In this document: one piece after another, positions 46,425 to 58,010 of the stretch
How the letters are laid out: each line of letters begins with the position of its first letter
Numbering within the stretch: the stretch's first letter is position 1
NCBI RefSeq assembly: GCF_947623445.1
Contig: NC_135242.1
Span: 8,308,001-8,372,000, forward strand
Direction: 5' to 3'
Length of the DNA: 64,000 nucleotides
DNA from: Clavelina lepadiformis
Lineage: Eukaryota; Chordata; Ascidiacea; Aplousobranchia; Clavelinidae
Notes under the pieces: generated by a model
Databases searched by the model: none
The model's input: the letters and a program-made list of their open reading frames with translations, nothing else
What the model was told of the DNA's origin: nothing
Translations under genes and position numbers: made by a program

Positions 46425-47181
46425 ATAACCTTTTGAACATAAAATCGCTATTATTTGTTAGAAAAATCCACCCTGTCCACCCAAGTTCGGCGCCCATGTG
46501 TGTATGTAAGTGTACATATGTGTATGTGTTACAATGACATAAATTGAGTAGGCTGCTACTCTCGTTATCGTAAAACAACATACTTCAGACATGTCATGAG
46601 TATCTTTTTTATTTTCTAATGGTTAATGAAAAAAAGAGGAAGAATGTTTGGATACAATTAAGCGAAGTTTGCAGCTACCCGTGTAATATGATAATTAAGC
46701 TGACTACAAGTATAGAAATAGACATTCATTAATTGAATAAAATTCTATAACCAGTAACCATATGGCAAAACGTGACATAACATATCCAGTCTTCTTTTAC
46801 TTCAATTTTAACGATGCGATAATCTAGCACAAGTGCAAACCTTCATGTAGCAGAACATTGTTGAGGTTAAACAAGCACAGTATAACCTTGTTCTAAAACA
46901 GAATGTCATTGCAGTTGACTTTTGAAATGAAAAGAGTAATAAAAAAAGTGAGATTGATATTTTCCAGACATAAGATTTGTATCGAACATGATGCACACCT
47001 TGTTTGTGTCGAAAAACGTTACAAAATTAATTCCTACCAAATTCAGATGTGATCCAACCAGTCAAAGAAAAGAACATTACAAAGTCTATCGTTGTCCTTA
47101 GCAATACAAAAACTGGATATACTTATGAAGCATATTGATTAAACAAACCATTTTGCACACTTACTGTATGCAACTTTCAGG
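46425..47181. other. Intergenic, nothing recognised
   Basis: No coding frame of interest. A short GTGTATGTAAGTGTACATATG simple-sequence tract lies at about 46498-46528. Confidence 0.35.
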
Positions 47182-47278
47182 TCCACTGCATAAGTGCAGA
47201 ACCGAACGTTGACACAATTTGAGTAGATGGTTTCTACTATGCCAATGCATCCTCTGTTTGTGCACTTCTGCACTTGAC
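47182..47278. mobile_element. Foldback mini-element, copy A
   Basis: About 97 bases whose two halves pair imperfectly (GTCCACTGCATAAGTGCAG against the complement of CTTCTGCACTTGAC). The middle (ACAATTTGAGTA, ATGCATCCTCTGTTTGTGCAC) matches copies at 57227-57332 and 57899-58010. Confidence 0.5.
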
Positions 47279-47773
47279 TATAACTTTCTCTGCATATATG
47301 GTTAGTCGGCCAGTTTGAAAAAAATGGAAGGCGTTGATTTGAATAAAAATTTACAAGCACTTACAAAGGAATTATGCACTTGCATTAATTATGCTTTCAT
47401 TGTTTTTGGACAAACTTTTACGGTTTGCAGAGTAATGAAAACTCGCATTCCTTACAACCTCTTTATTCCTCTCCCTAAGCGACCACCAGCGGTCCTGAGA
47501 GTGGGAATAGAAGTTTACAGATAAAGCTCGGCTCGATGTCCAATTGTGCTGTTTGATGGGTTAACTGATACTGTAAGTGGTGAACATCAATTTGCAAGTT
47601 TGATGTAAGAGTCATCCATTTCTGATGACAAACCCATGGAGACATCGTTCAATGTTTCCTACAAGATTTTTGCAGAAGGATCCCATTGAGGATAACCTAA
47701 GCTGGCCGATATAATCGAGGATTTTTGTTTTTTATAAAAACAAAACAAAAAAGTTGGTCATTATGAAACGTTT

Positions 47774-48517
47774 TTGAGGCACACGCCTAAGAATCTGTCA
47801 AGCCACAGTAATCGAAAAAGGCAGTTTATTCCGCGACGGAACCAGAAACCACAATCACCAGGCGAAGGTAGAAGCAAAAACTGTGATGGCAATTTCCACC
47901 ACTGTAAGAAAAAAATCACTGGCGTTTTTACTCAAATTGGTGAAAATACTGTTCGAGAAACAGAGAAAAGCTTTCATCGCATAGAATTTGTCCAGCCTTT
48001 TCAAGACCGGATACTTTGGTATGGATAAACTTTGAAGGCGGTGAAAGCTCCTTTCATTCAGCATTTTTACATACATGCCTTTGTCAAAAAAGCTGATGAA
48101 ATTTCACAATTTCTTCTGATTTTCTTATTTAAGTCGCGCACAGAATTCACAGACTATGCAGAGATAAGGCAGCTGCTTGCAGTGTTAACACACTTTCCAA
48201 AAGGTATGGTGCTTAAGGCTTTTCGGAGAGAGCTACCACATGTGAAGTTGAGGGGTTGCACCTTTTATTTCATGGAAGCAGTTTTCAGATACGCACAAGA
48301 ACTTGGGTTACAAAGGCCATATTTGCACGATTGTGGAATACAACATTCGGTAAAAAAGTTGATGGCTCTTTGCTTTTTACCTGAATTTTTTTTTGAATCT
48401 TGTTTTGAACAAAAAAAAAAAGCGACGACACCAGCGCTGAATCAGTTATATGAAAACAACATGGATCAACAACAACATTTGTTCCCCTGCCGCATGACAT
48501 TACATTACAAGCATTGA
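47774..48517 (+). pseudogene. MULE-type transposase remnant
   Basis: The frame from 48032 to 48517 ends with a block typical of the C-terminal part of the MULE transposase domain: CTFYFMEAVFRYAQELGLQR, then GIQHSVKKLMALCFLP and a Phe/Glu-rich tail. In MULE proteins this follows the catalytic region and describes a helical segment after the CH..H motif. The preceding frame (47774-48028) is basic and may be another part of the same protein. The catalytic aspartates are not visible and no inverted ends were found, so this is a dead fragment of a Mutator-like DNA transposon. Confidence 0.6.
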
Positions 48518-49170
48518 CATTACATTACGAATCGAAATCACCTGTAAGTTGATTGGAAATTCTGCTTCTTGGCACGTCATATGATTTACTAAGTTCCCTC
48601 GGTGACATTGACTTGCTTGTCATAGCGACCACTGCTCTTTAAAGCGTATCCATGCACGTTGTACCTTTCTTATAATGTGAGATTACACTGTTATAATGTG
48701 ATTATCTATAAACAAATTCTAAAACTTTTTTATCTGGGCTAGGCTAATTTTGAATAAAAGGCAATGTAAGCTTACACAGTGACTACTCTGCCACTCTATG
48801 TGGGGATATGACCGCTTACTGGGGCTTTGCTGATAACCAGTGTAGGTTAAAATAAAATAAAAACAACTTCAAACATTGTGGAAATAATCCGCCGAAAGTT
48901 TTGGAAATTAAGAAAGAAATATTTAGACACAGAAAAAATTTGAACGAAAAAGAGCAAGTTCCTATTGGGTTATGATGGAGTTTCCATTATTGGAAAAAAA
49001 TTAGGTTTTATAGTTTAAGCTGTTAGAAGTCAGCTGTCGACATGCTTACATTTATTGCGTTATAACTGCCGTAATTTATTCTGTTTTATTCAGTCTTTGC
49101 AGAATTTTGATGCAAAGTCAAAACGACCACATACCGAGTGTGATCGCAGTAAGGTCGATAGACTCCAGAT
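48518..49170. other. Intergenic, nothing recognised
   Basis: AT-rich with no coding frame. It may include the 3' flank of the MULE fragment. Confidence 0.35.
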
Positions 49171-49271
49171 CAGTGGTTCTTAAACTGCGGGGCGCGAGAG
49201 ATGACAAATGTGCATTATCTTCTACATTCTTCATTAAAGATGTGCATTATCTTCTACAAAGCCTCGAATTA

Positions 49272-50780
49272 GGGTCAATCGGCCCTATTGCGGCCACGGC
49301 GCTTTTGCGGCCGGTAAATTTTTTTCTGAAATTACCGAAAAATTTTACAACGAAAAATAATTTTTTTTAAATTAGCCTCATCTAATATTCCTAACAAACA
49401 ACTCCAGCAAATTTCAGGAAGTTACTCCAAGTAAAACGTTTGTTATTACCCTTAGAACGTGACTACCTCAAACAGAGACCAGAACGATGTGAAAAACAGC
49501 CAAAAATATTTTTTCACTCTGCAAACTAAACGGCTGTTTCTCCACCAATTGTTGCTCTTTTTTCATTCTTTTTTCGCACACGAGTAGCTGTATCCTTCTT
49601 CTGTGTTTGTACAAAACTTGAGATGTCTATGTCTCTTTTTTCAATGTTTTTTTTTTATTTTTCTGTGTTTCATCACAATTACAAAACAACCCCCTAAATG
49701 CGGACAGCATAACGTGGTCATTCTAGTTTATCAAATGCTTTGCTTGCACGTGATTATTTGCTTACTTTGGTCTACTTGCGCAATATGGAGTTACCAAGTA
49801 AGAAATCAAGGAACTCTTACGATCAAGCAATGCTAAATGCAGCTCTTTCAGCTATTTGCTAAAGTGGAAAAGAGGTCCGGTTGAACCATCATGGGCAGCT
49901 TGTGATTTCTGGGACCATACCAAATGCACCAACCTCAATATCGAGGTTAATGAAATTGAAAACGTGCAGTGGTATTGTGATATGTTTGTGTGAAAATGGT
50001 GCTGATAATTTTTTCGGTTCTTTTTTCATTAGCATCGACTCTCAAGTGGTATTTTCTTGAATTGTTTCTTGTCGCATGAAATAAACAAGCTTGCCGCCTT
50101 ATTCGTTTGGAATTTTTCTTGTACTCGATGCAGGCTAAGTGTAATGACTCACTTTTTATTTTGCATTACACTGTAAACATACGATAATCGTTACGGTTAA
50201 GTTACGCTTATAGGATATGTGAGGTATACTAAAAACGTTTAAAACTTGGCCTGTCCATTACACAAACGCAAAAGTAAAAACGAATCGTAGTGGTTACGCA
50301 TCGTTTTACACCAACCAAGTTACCGGAATATTCTTCTCCCTTATTCTTACAATATTTATACATACATATATTTATTATACAGTTATTCGATGAATCAATG
50401 AATAAAAACAATTTATTTTGCATTGCTTGTAACTCCAATGTTCTTCTTCAGTTTTGCACACAACTAACGGCAATACTGTAAAAGGCTAAATTCTTCATAA
50501 AAATACGTCCGCAAAAGCAGGGAAATGCGGACGCATTTATGGAGATGTGTGGCCGCATTTGCAAGGAGTGTCCGCAATTACCCAGAAAAAGTAGTCTTGG
50601 AAGAAATCGTTTTGCTCCGTTTTTGCATCAACAGAAAATAATATAAAATTATAGTAAAAAAGTAGATTAAATTCTGCACAATATGGTGAAAAAATTGTTT
50701 CGCTAGCCCCAGGCAAACGTATTTAACATGAGTTTTAAATCGCAAAGAAAAAATGTGGCCGCAATACCGCCGATAGACCC
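49272..50780. mobile_element. TA-flanked element nested in the hAT element
   Basis: Inverted ends GGGTC(A/T)ATCGG...TATTGCGGCCAC (about 26 bases, three mismatches) with TA immediately outside each end. About 1.5 kb, with several GCGGCC and TGCGGAC motifs and no recognised protein. The TA target suggests the Tc1/mariner/pogo group; no catalytic domain is available to confirm it. Confidence 0.65.
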
Positions 50781-51224
50781 TAAACGTTTGGTTTCCCAAA
50801 AACAACTACATCCGTCACATTAATGTGTAGTGGCCCGGGTGGCATATTTAATACCGTTGTATCATTCTTGGGAAAGTGTTTGCCAGTTATTGATTGAAGT
50901 CTTGTTTATTGATAACACTGCAATTGTCGTTTAATATTTGGAAACTTGCTCTAAATAACTTCATGTGAAAACGCCGTTTAGTACGTTACCAGGGGATTTC
51001 AAAACGCCCTAGTTTTAACTGAATGTAATCCCCATTGCCAACGCTTTATTTTTATCGTTCGCACGTTCTGAAATGTTCGTGTATGTTATGTCGGATATTT
51101 CCGCTCACACCGCTCCACGCTGTTATAAGCTCAAACTTCTACGCGAGTAACCGCTCAGATGGAGAGATACAAAGTCGTACGAATGTATTACGTTAGTCGT
51201 GTTAATTGCAATTCTTTAGACCTG

Positions 51225-51480
51225 TTTTAAACGGTGATTACTAAGTTTGTGATTGTGTGTAATATTCGGAACCTGTACAGTTCCTACAATAAAGGACCGT
51301 TTCTGATAAACTGTATCTGTAATAACGTAAGAGCTTTCGGCTGACAAGAGGTTAGAGAATTTTAACCGCACGCAACCACGGAGTCAGATCATTAATTCGG
51401 CAGGTAAATTAAGTCCAAATAACATAAGTTAAGATAGATGAACTGTGCATCAGCCTCTGCAAATGAAAGTTAATTGAACA
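51225..51480 (+). repeat. Dispersed repeat block, copy 1
   Basis: Shares about 200 bases with 53876-54075, including CTACAATAAA, CTTTCGGCTGACAAGAGGTT and GTAAATTAAG. It lies near the right end of the hAT element at 49171-51586, so it may be that family's 3' non-coding part. Confidence 0.7.
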
Positions 51481-51594
51481 TAAATTGTTGTTTTGTTTAA
51501 TGCTTTTTTATTTTACAATGAGGTGGGGCGAGGATTTTTTAGGTACCGTCAAGGGGGGCGTGTTCCAAAAAGTTTAAGTACCCCTGCTCTAGAT

Positions 51595-52244
51595 AAAAAC
51601 AAAGGAGAAACTAGGCCTAGTTGCAACAACGCCAATAATAAAAAAATAGCTAGGTAGGAAATTGAAGCTTAAGTGCGCACCATCACCCGAACTGAAGTTT
51701 AAGTTTTTGCACGCGCGAGTTCTCGTCGAAAACTGCTGTGCTTTCCATGCAGTGGGGCGTAAGGCCAGGCTAGGCTATATGTAGCCTATACCTGTAAGGC
51801 TCTGCAGACCGGATTACACGGCGAGTGAAATAAGCTATGCTGCCATTTCCAATTAAAGTTTTTATAGAAAAGTTTGACTGAACCAGCATATTCATGAAGA
51901 CATGGACCACTCCTGAGTCCTGAATACAGACGCAAAACTGTTTCTACTGCTATCTAGTCTAGGTCTCCAGGATCCTGAATTGCTATTTGCCATGCTTTTA
52001 CTACTGTATTACAAAGATGGCGCTGTCCACGTGATCAAAAGGAAGTAAATAACTGAAGTTAGAAGTCGATAAATAAAACATGGTAGCCCACAAAGACCAC
52101 AACTTGAGTTCCCAGCATTTCAGCTCATTCCAATAAAAACTATGAGGTTTGCGTTAAAAATTTATGACCACTACAACAAATACATTTGATCTTAGCAAAA
52201 TAGTTTTGAAATTTATAAAATATTAATGTTTCTAAAACAAAATA
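51595..52244. other. Spacer between hAT and pogo-type elements
   Basis: No coding sequence or repeat identified. Confidence 0.35.
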
Positions 52245-53089
52245 CAGTGGGACCTCGTTAATCCGGACCCCGATGAACCGGAATCCCCGCTATCCGACAC
52301 AAAACTGCCGGGAACGGATTTCTTCCTATGCATTTTACCCCTTTAATCCGGAAACCCCGCTGTCCGACTCCGACACTAAAGTTTCGGAACAAATGTGCTA
52401 AATCAATAGCAATAAAATCCGATAAACCGGATTATTAACAGTTAAGCGAAAATGATTCACGACTGTCCTAATACACTATGTTAGTTTGTTGACGAAACAA
52501 TAGCCGAATATCTACGCATAATAACGTTGCGGTCTTTATTGATTCAAAAGTACAGTATTGTACAGTATTTTAGAAACGAAAAAATAAATTGTTCATCAAC
52601 AGTAACAAACAACGCTTCCGCGGTCGCAAAAAAATACGTACATTACATCGGTTGAGTGCGGCAATCTATTGAAGACATACTGCTGCAACTCAATCGTGCT
52701 ATCAGCTTTTGATATCGCATTGCGCAAAGATTGGAAACAGGTCAAAGAAAGTTCAAGACAGTTGGTCCCACCGGAATGCTTCGCCACGCAAGAGCGGTTG
52801 TCAAACCGATTTGCGACCGAATGTTCGTCACTTGGAGAGCATTCGTCTTTAATACGGTGGTTCTGGGGTTCGACACTGGGTCGGATCATACAATAAATAT
52901 AATTTTATTTTAGTTGCTGTCCAGCCAGAAACTCGGCACTTAGAATTGGAGTAAGGTGCATACGTCGTTTTGAACACGGTGCTGCATTTGCAAGATTGAT
53001 TGATTTTTTACTTTCCGATTATCCGGATACCCCGCTAAACCGACATTTTTTGACGAAACGAAGTGGTCCGGATTAACGAGGTCTCACTG
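52245..53089. mobile_element. Pogo/Tigger-type DNA element, copy 2
   Basis: Ends CAGTGGGACCTCGTTAATCC and GGATTAACGAGGTCTCACTG, flanked by TA. It is 845 bases and closely similar to copy 1 at 43807-44789, in the same orientation, but lacks a ~130-base internal stretch found there. No transposase. It also carries the tRNA-like segment. Confidence 0.88.
52826..52895 (+). repeat. tRNA-like segment inside pogo-type copy 2
   Basis: Same block as at 44497-44565 (AGAGCATTCG, CGTCTTTAATACG, GGGGTTCGACACTGGG). The D-arm part is slightly shortened compared with copy 1. Confidence 0.55.
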
Positions 53090-53091
53090 TA

Positions 53092-53875
53092 TACAGTATT
53101 TGTTATGGTGGTCATAAATATTTTGCGCAAATTGAAAATATTTTTAGAAAACAAGCAAAAATTTTAGGAACCGAAATTGTAATTTTTGAGACTTTTCCAA
53201 GGTACTGTAATAAGGAACTCCAGAAAACAAGAATAGAACTTTTGCAAAATCCGTTGTGCACATGCGCGCAAAATGGGCTTTTGAAAAGTTTAAGGTGGGT
53301 CATGAGTCATAATTATGACTGGTAACTGGTGAATTACGACTGGTAACTTATGACTGGTGCTACTGTTGAATAAACTGCTTGCTTTCACATTTCTAGCTCA
53401 GTGACTGGCTCCTGTTCGTGACGCAATTTATAGTAGTTTAATTTTTTTTCACAAAATAAGCGACTGACGTGAAGTTTTACCAAGAAAACTGTACTTTGCT
53501 TTTTAGAAAAGAATTTTTTGAAATGGTGTTACAGAGCAGCAACCAACAGCAGGGTTATACTCGACCAACCACAGACTGTTGTTCATTACGTCATGAACAG
53601 CAGCTTAGCGTGAAACATCACCAAGACGGGCAACCTGTCATTTATTGAGTAGTGAGCAGTAACAATAACAGGGTGCGATTTTAAAAAGCCTGCTATTCAA
53701 CACTATTTTTCGTTCTTCTGATGACGACCCTCATATTTTTCAACTACAGTATATTATACACGACATATTTACTAAAAAACTATACATTTTACCAATACAC
53801 TTACTAAGCAACTCAATAGACATCTTTTAAACACTGCTATTACTATGTTCTTGATTATGCATAATATTGAGAAAG
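53092..53875. other. Intergenic, nothing recognised
   Basis: Contains a short local repeat of TGACTGGTAACT at about 53315-53355 and no coding frame. Confidence 0.35.
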
Positions 53876-55875
53876 TGTACACTGTACAGCACCTACAATA
53901 AAAACCTTTTCTTGTAAACTATTTCTGTTGTAATATTAAAACCTTTCGGCTGACAAGAGGTTAGAGTATTCTAACGGCACGCAACAATAGAGTAAGATAA
54001 TTCAACAAGTAAATTAAGTTAACATAAGTTAAGTTAGGACAGATCAGAAAAGATTAACTCTGCATTTTGATGACAAACCCGACGTGTTTTAATCCTTGTA
54101 GCCGTTCCTGCCAGTTTTTCATTCTGGTGACAAAACACGACGTGTTTCAATGTGACTGCTACTGCTAACGTTATTCTTATAAACAAGTTGATTTAACAAC
54201 AAAGACAGCAATGGCTCCAGCTCAAAGTACTTGAGTGTGTGACAAAGACGACGATGAAGACAACGATGATGACGACGCCACAACCTCTTCTGCCACTGCC
54301 TTGGACTGGTCGCAAAATTATTCCACCGAAACGGTTCTCTGATTAGAAACACAACATGTTCTATTGTTTGCTGCTTACATTTTTTTTTTGTTTACATCAG
54401 CCGCTTAGGTTATTATTCATCTGCATTCAGAACAATTTCTATTATGTCAACGTTCGCATTCTCTTGGCTTATATACCTTTGATGACGAATTCCATTGCCA
54501 AAAGCAAACACCCTTCTACATACACAACTGCTCGGCTAGCGTGTTTGCTCCAGAAGATTCGTGCAACAGTTTACACTTCAAAGATTACGTCCTGGAAAAG
54601 TATTTACTTTTTTTTTGGGAGTTATCAAAAATCGGCCAATACCTTCGACGCACACCAACCTTACAATCCAAAATGTTCATCTTGGAATAAAACCAAAGTT
54701 TTATCACATGTCCCACTCATTATGTCTAACCCTGCTGCGTACTTCACTCGCAATGCTGTCAATTATAAGTTTGTTCGGCCGACTTCAGCTCCTGGGACAG
54801 TAACCAACCACTTTCTGTTTCACACTACCATTTACTATAGTTACGTCACCGACACAATGACGTCTTCTCTTCGATCTCTTCCATCGTGCTCAATCAAGCG
54901 TTGATACTGCTTAACGGGCAATCGTATGTGTATATGACGAGTACCTTCGCATATCAACTGCCCTCCAACCAAGCCTCTTTGGTCACATAAGATCCTACTC
55001 CATTATAACTCTACGCTTTTATATAGAGTTTCCTTACCTGACCTCGGGATCTCGTTGCATCACTAGAGGAAATGCTCCACACGTGCGACCAATTGCTATG
55101 GCAATCATATTCACTGCGACAACAACAACTTTATCTTTTTCCACCACCAATATACAGAGCTCGACAAACTCGCTCTTTTTTGTCCTAACCTGCCAAGGCG
55201 TGTATCTTCTCAAACGCCACACTCTCAATTCTCGCCACATCTTGCAACCTTTGACACACAACAGGACGATCTTATTTCTGAAGTTCTCACTACTTTCAAC
55301 GAAGAGAACAAGTTCCTACATAACCAGCTCACGAAGCTGATTGACACACTCTACAAAGCAATTGGGAGATCTTCCCTACTGAGATACTCACTACTACTTT
55401 TGGACATCAAACCATGGGTTCCAGCTTTGGAGATTTTATGTTCAGAGCAGCATGCCATACTATCAACGATACCGTTTTACCGTCATTTGCGTACAGAAAC
55501 GCATTTAGCGAACGCCCTTTCATCAAATATCGTGATCAAAACGGCCACAGTCAATACGGCAAACTCATTTCAGACAACATTGTCTTAGATGAGATCAACA
55601 GATGAGCTTTCTACGCTAGTCATGGTGATTGCAACTAACAAGAATTCAACAGGTAAATTAATTTAAAATAACATAAGTTAAGTTAAGACTGCTAGGTCAA
55701 GCTCTGCAAAAGAGTAGACATGTAAAACCTTCAACAAAATAAAAGCCATGTAATTATTTTACCATATTATAGAACGAGTTACCATTTTTAATCTTTCTCG
55801 TAAGACGTGTGAAAATTTTGCGATCCGACTGCAAAGTGTCTGCGGACCGCGATGTTTGGGAATCCTGGTCTACTG
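53876..55875 (+). mobile_element. Broken element of unknown class with coding-looking remains
   Basis: Opens with the repeat block shared with 51.2 kb. About 35 bases of that block (GTAAATTAAG...ATAAGTTAAG) recur at about 55648-55690, bracketing ~1.6 kb. That interval has protein-like stretches on the plus strand which I do not recognise, in more than one frame and broken several times. The right margin, GGGAATCCTG followed by GTCTACTG, looks like a hAT-type end. It may be a hAT element, or a virus-like or retroelement fossil inserted in one. Class and age are not settled. Confidence 0.35.
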
Positions 55876-55959
55876 TATTGATAAACCCAAATACAGTATT
55901 AATTTCATGAAGCTTCAAACACGGTAGTTTAAACTTTACAGCTGACTTTTTCTTTCTAT

Positions 55960-56106
55960 TATATTGCGATCTCTTCTACCACTACTACTTTGCCATACAT
56001 GGTATTACATGTGTTATGTAATATATATGACCATACCTAATTCAAACTGAGGTCATTAAGCATATTTTCCTTATGACATCATCATAGTGTGACGTAACCG
56101 TCACAG
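55960..56106. repeat. Possible diverged relative of the 4.3-5.8 kb direct repeats
   Basis: Ends GTGACGTAACCGTCACA, like the tails of the 4270-4696 and 5335-5754 repeats. Upstream it has similar pieces (GGTCATTAAG, TATATATGACCATACC against ATTTATATGTGACACACC). If real, it is an old solo copy of the same repeat. Confidence 0.3.
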
Positions 56107-57218
56107 TGTTTATTTTAAATACATTACCATGTCCGTATTTGGCTGCAAATCTGAATAGTTATATAACGTTTACCGGTCAGGCAAGTCGTGCTCAGTATTG
56201 GTTTTACCAAGTCTTTGTGCTATAAATGCTATGAAATCGATGTATTTAAAACGACACGTATTTCTGTCTTACACAACTATTTTTGTAAAATAGTTAACTC
56301 AGGATATGATACTTGCATTGACAAAGTTCAAAATGTCGAGCTAGATCTAGCTCCAACATTCGACCTAATAAAACAATTGGGAAATTAATATGAGTTTATC
56401 TGATAATATTCATTAACTGTCATCGTCATCGATTGTCATTCCTAAGTCAACTAGTAATTAGTATTAGTCACGCCTTGAAACCGTAAACTCGCATTTATTT
56501 GATCCTTATCTGTTCGACAAAAGACGTTTCGTGTATTCGGAGGGCCAATCGAAGCTTTGGCATAAACAGCAATCGATATAGTACTTTCCCTAAAATTATG
56601 GGACATTCGTCATGTTTCCAAAGCATCGTGTTTACACCAAAGCTTTTCATAAAACGCACAGCAAAAAATAACAGCGTACTGTACAGTCGTCCCAGAATTT
56701 TAAAAAATTGTTATAAGCATGTAGTGTTATATAGGCCTAAACTACTGTAAAAAATAATTGTGACAAAAAACTTTTTTTGAAGTTATAATAATTTTTGATA
56801 AATAATACCAAGTACACTTGTGATTTCAATTACGACAAACATAAAACAAATATTCCCTAATTTCTCACTTTCCGTTAATTAGGGTCAAGTTCCTCAGTTT
56901 CCTCATTCTGTAAAAACTAACTATATATCACTCACTATAAATCACCGGACCGACAAAATAAACGTTTTCTACAGATTTTAGAAAGTTCCAAACACATTGT
57001 GACAGAAATTGTTTTATAGTTAACAGCTAAGGCGCTAAGCTAAATAATAATGCGTATATTTGGCAATTGTATTACTTCAAACATGGAAAAAAATATTCCT
57101 CATTTTTTCCTAATTCCTTAATTTCCATAAATTAGTGTTGTGTTCCTCAGTTTCCTCATTCCGTAAATTAGTGTTGTTCGAATAATGGGTAACGACTGAA
57201 CAAACCTATCTAGGCCAG
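56107..57218. other. Intergenic with a short duplicated block
   Basis: No coding sequence. A block with TTCCTCAGTTTCCTCATTC is present twice, at about 56850-56920 and 57095-57175, in the same orientation and diverged outside the core. Confidence 0.45.
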
Positions 57219-57226
57219 AATTTGAC

Positions 57227-57332
57227 GGTTCTAGGGCAGAAATGCACAACCAGATGTCATCACAATTTGAGTACCAAGCTGAGGTGATGCATGCTAAGGC
57301 ATCTTGTGGTTGTGCACTTTTATACTAAACCC
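57227..57332. mobile_element. Foldback mini-element, copy B
   Basis: 106 bases. The arms GGTTCTAG...GCACAACCAGATG and CATCTTGTGGTTGTGCAC...CTAAACCC pair imperfectly. AATTTGAC and AATTTAAC on the two sides match at 7 of 8, consistent with a hAT-like 8-bp target duplication. Similar end to end to copy C in reverse orientation. Confidence 0.6.
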
Positions 57333-57898
57333 AATTTAACTAACGAAGCGACTACCCGGTATTATTTTTCACCAGCTTCCGTTTACTGCAGTTGCTGAAT
57401 CACAATACGGTGACCGGCAGATTTTCGCTGATGGGTTTATGACTATTGTGTTAGGCGAGGGGAAGAAATCATTGAAGTGCTGTTAACGATGGGGCTCGTA
57501 TGCTGGATGTCTCGGATTCGAATCATGCTAATCTTTGAGTTCTTTTTTTGTTTAAATTTAGTTTTGGTTTAGTTCAGTCATGAGGTGAAAGTTTGAGTCA
57601 TAGGCCTAGGGATTAGTTTAAAATTAAATTAGAGTGGTATAAAAAATAAATATAAAAATGTGATTTTAGGTTGAAAATAGTGTTTATTTCAATTTGCAGC
57701 CTAGCTTAAAAATTTAATCAAAAGAAGTATGAGACTTTGGTTCAGAGGGGATTAGCCTATAGTTTTAAGTTAATTTGCACTTTAAAAATAATTAGCACAC
57801 CATTTTAAGTTAAAAATTAGCACACAGTTCAATTCCATGACAGGTGTAATTGCCGTTAAAATTTGCGTCATTAATGTATTACCTATATGTAATATAGA

Positions 57899-58010
57899 AG
57901 AGGGTCTAGTATACAAGTGCACAACCAGAGGATGCCTAAGTTGTTTGCTAGACCCCAGCTCCTCAAGTTGTGACGTCATCTGGTTGTGCACTTGTAAACT
58001 AGACCAATGG
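57899..58010. mobile_element. Foldback mini-element, copy C
   Basis: Arms GGTCTAGTATACAAGTGCAC and GGTCTAGTTTACAAGTGCAC (read inward) differ by one base, and each continues with AACCAGA. The flanks AATATAGA and AATATAGG match at 7 of 8. The transcript could fold into a long hairpin. It lies about 570 bases from copy B. Confidence 0.65.

Larger units (their letters stand above)
49171..51586. mobile_element. hAT element with a nested insertion
   Basis: Left end CAGTGGTTCTTAAACT and right end, read inward, CAGGGGTACTTAAACT match at 13 of 16 bases. The flanks CTCCAGAT and CTCTAGAT (49163-49170 and 51587-51594) match at 7 of 8. GC-rich GGGGCGCG follows the left end, as in many hAT elements. More than half of the interior is a second, TA-flanked element. 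The last ~370 bases include a block shared with 53.9-54.1 kb. No intact transposase is seen. Confidence 0.75.

Noticed and set aside
48032-48517. Active MULE transposase gene
   Set aside because: Only the C-terminal part is visible; no catalytic residues, no full-length frame and no inverted ends.
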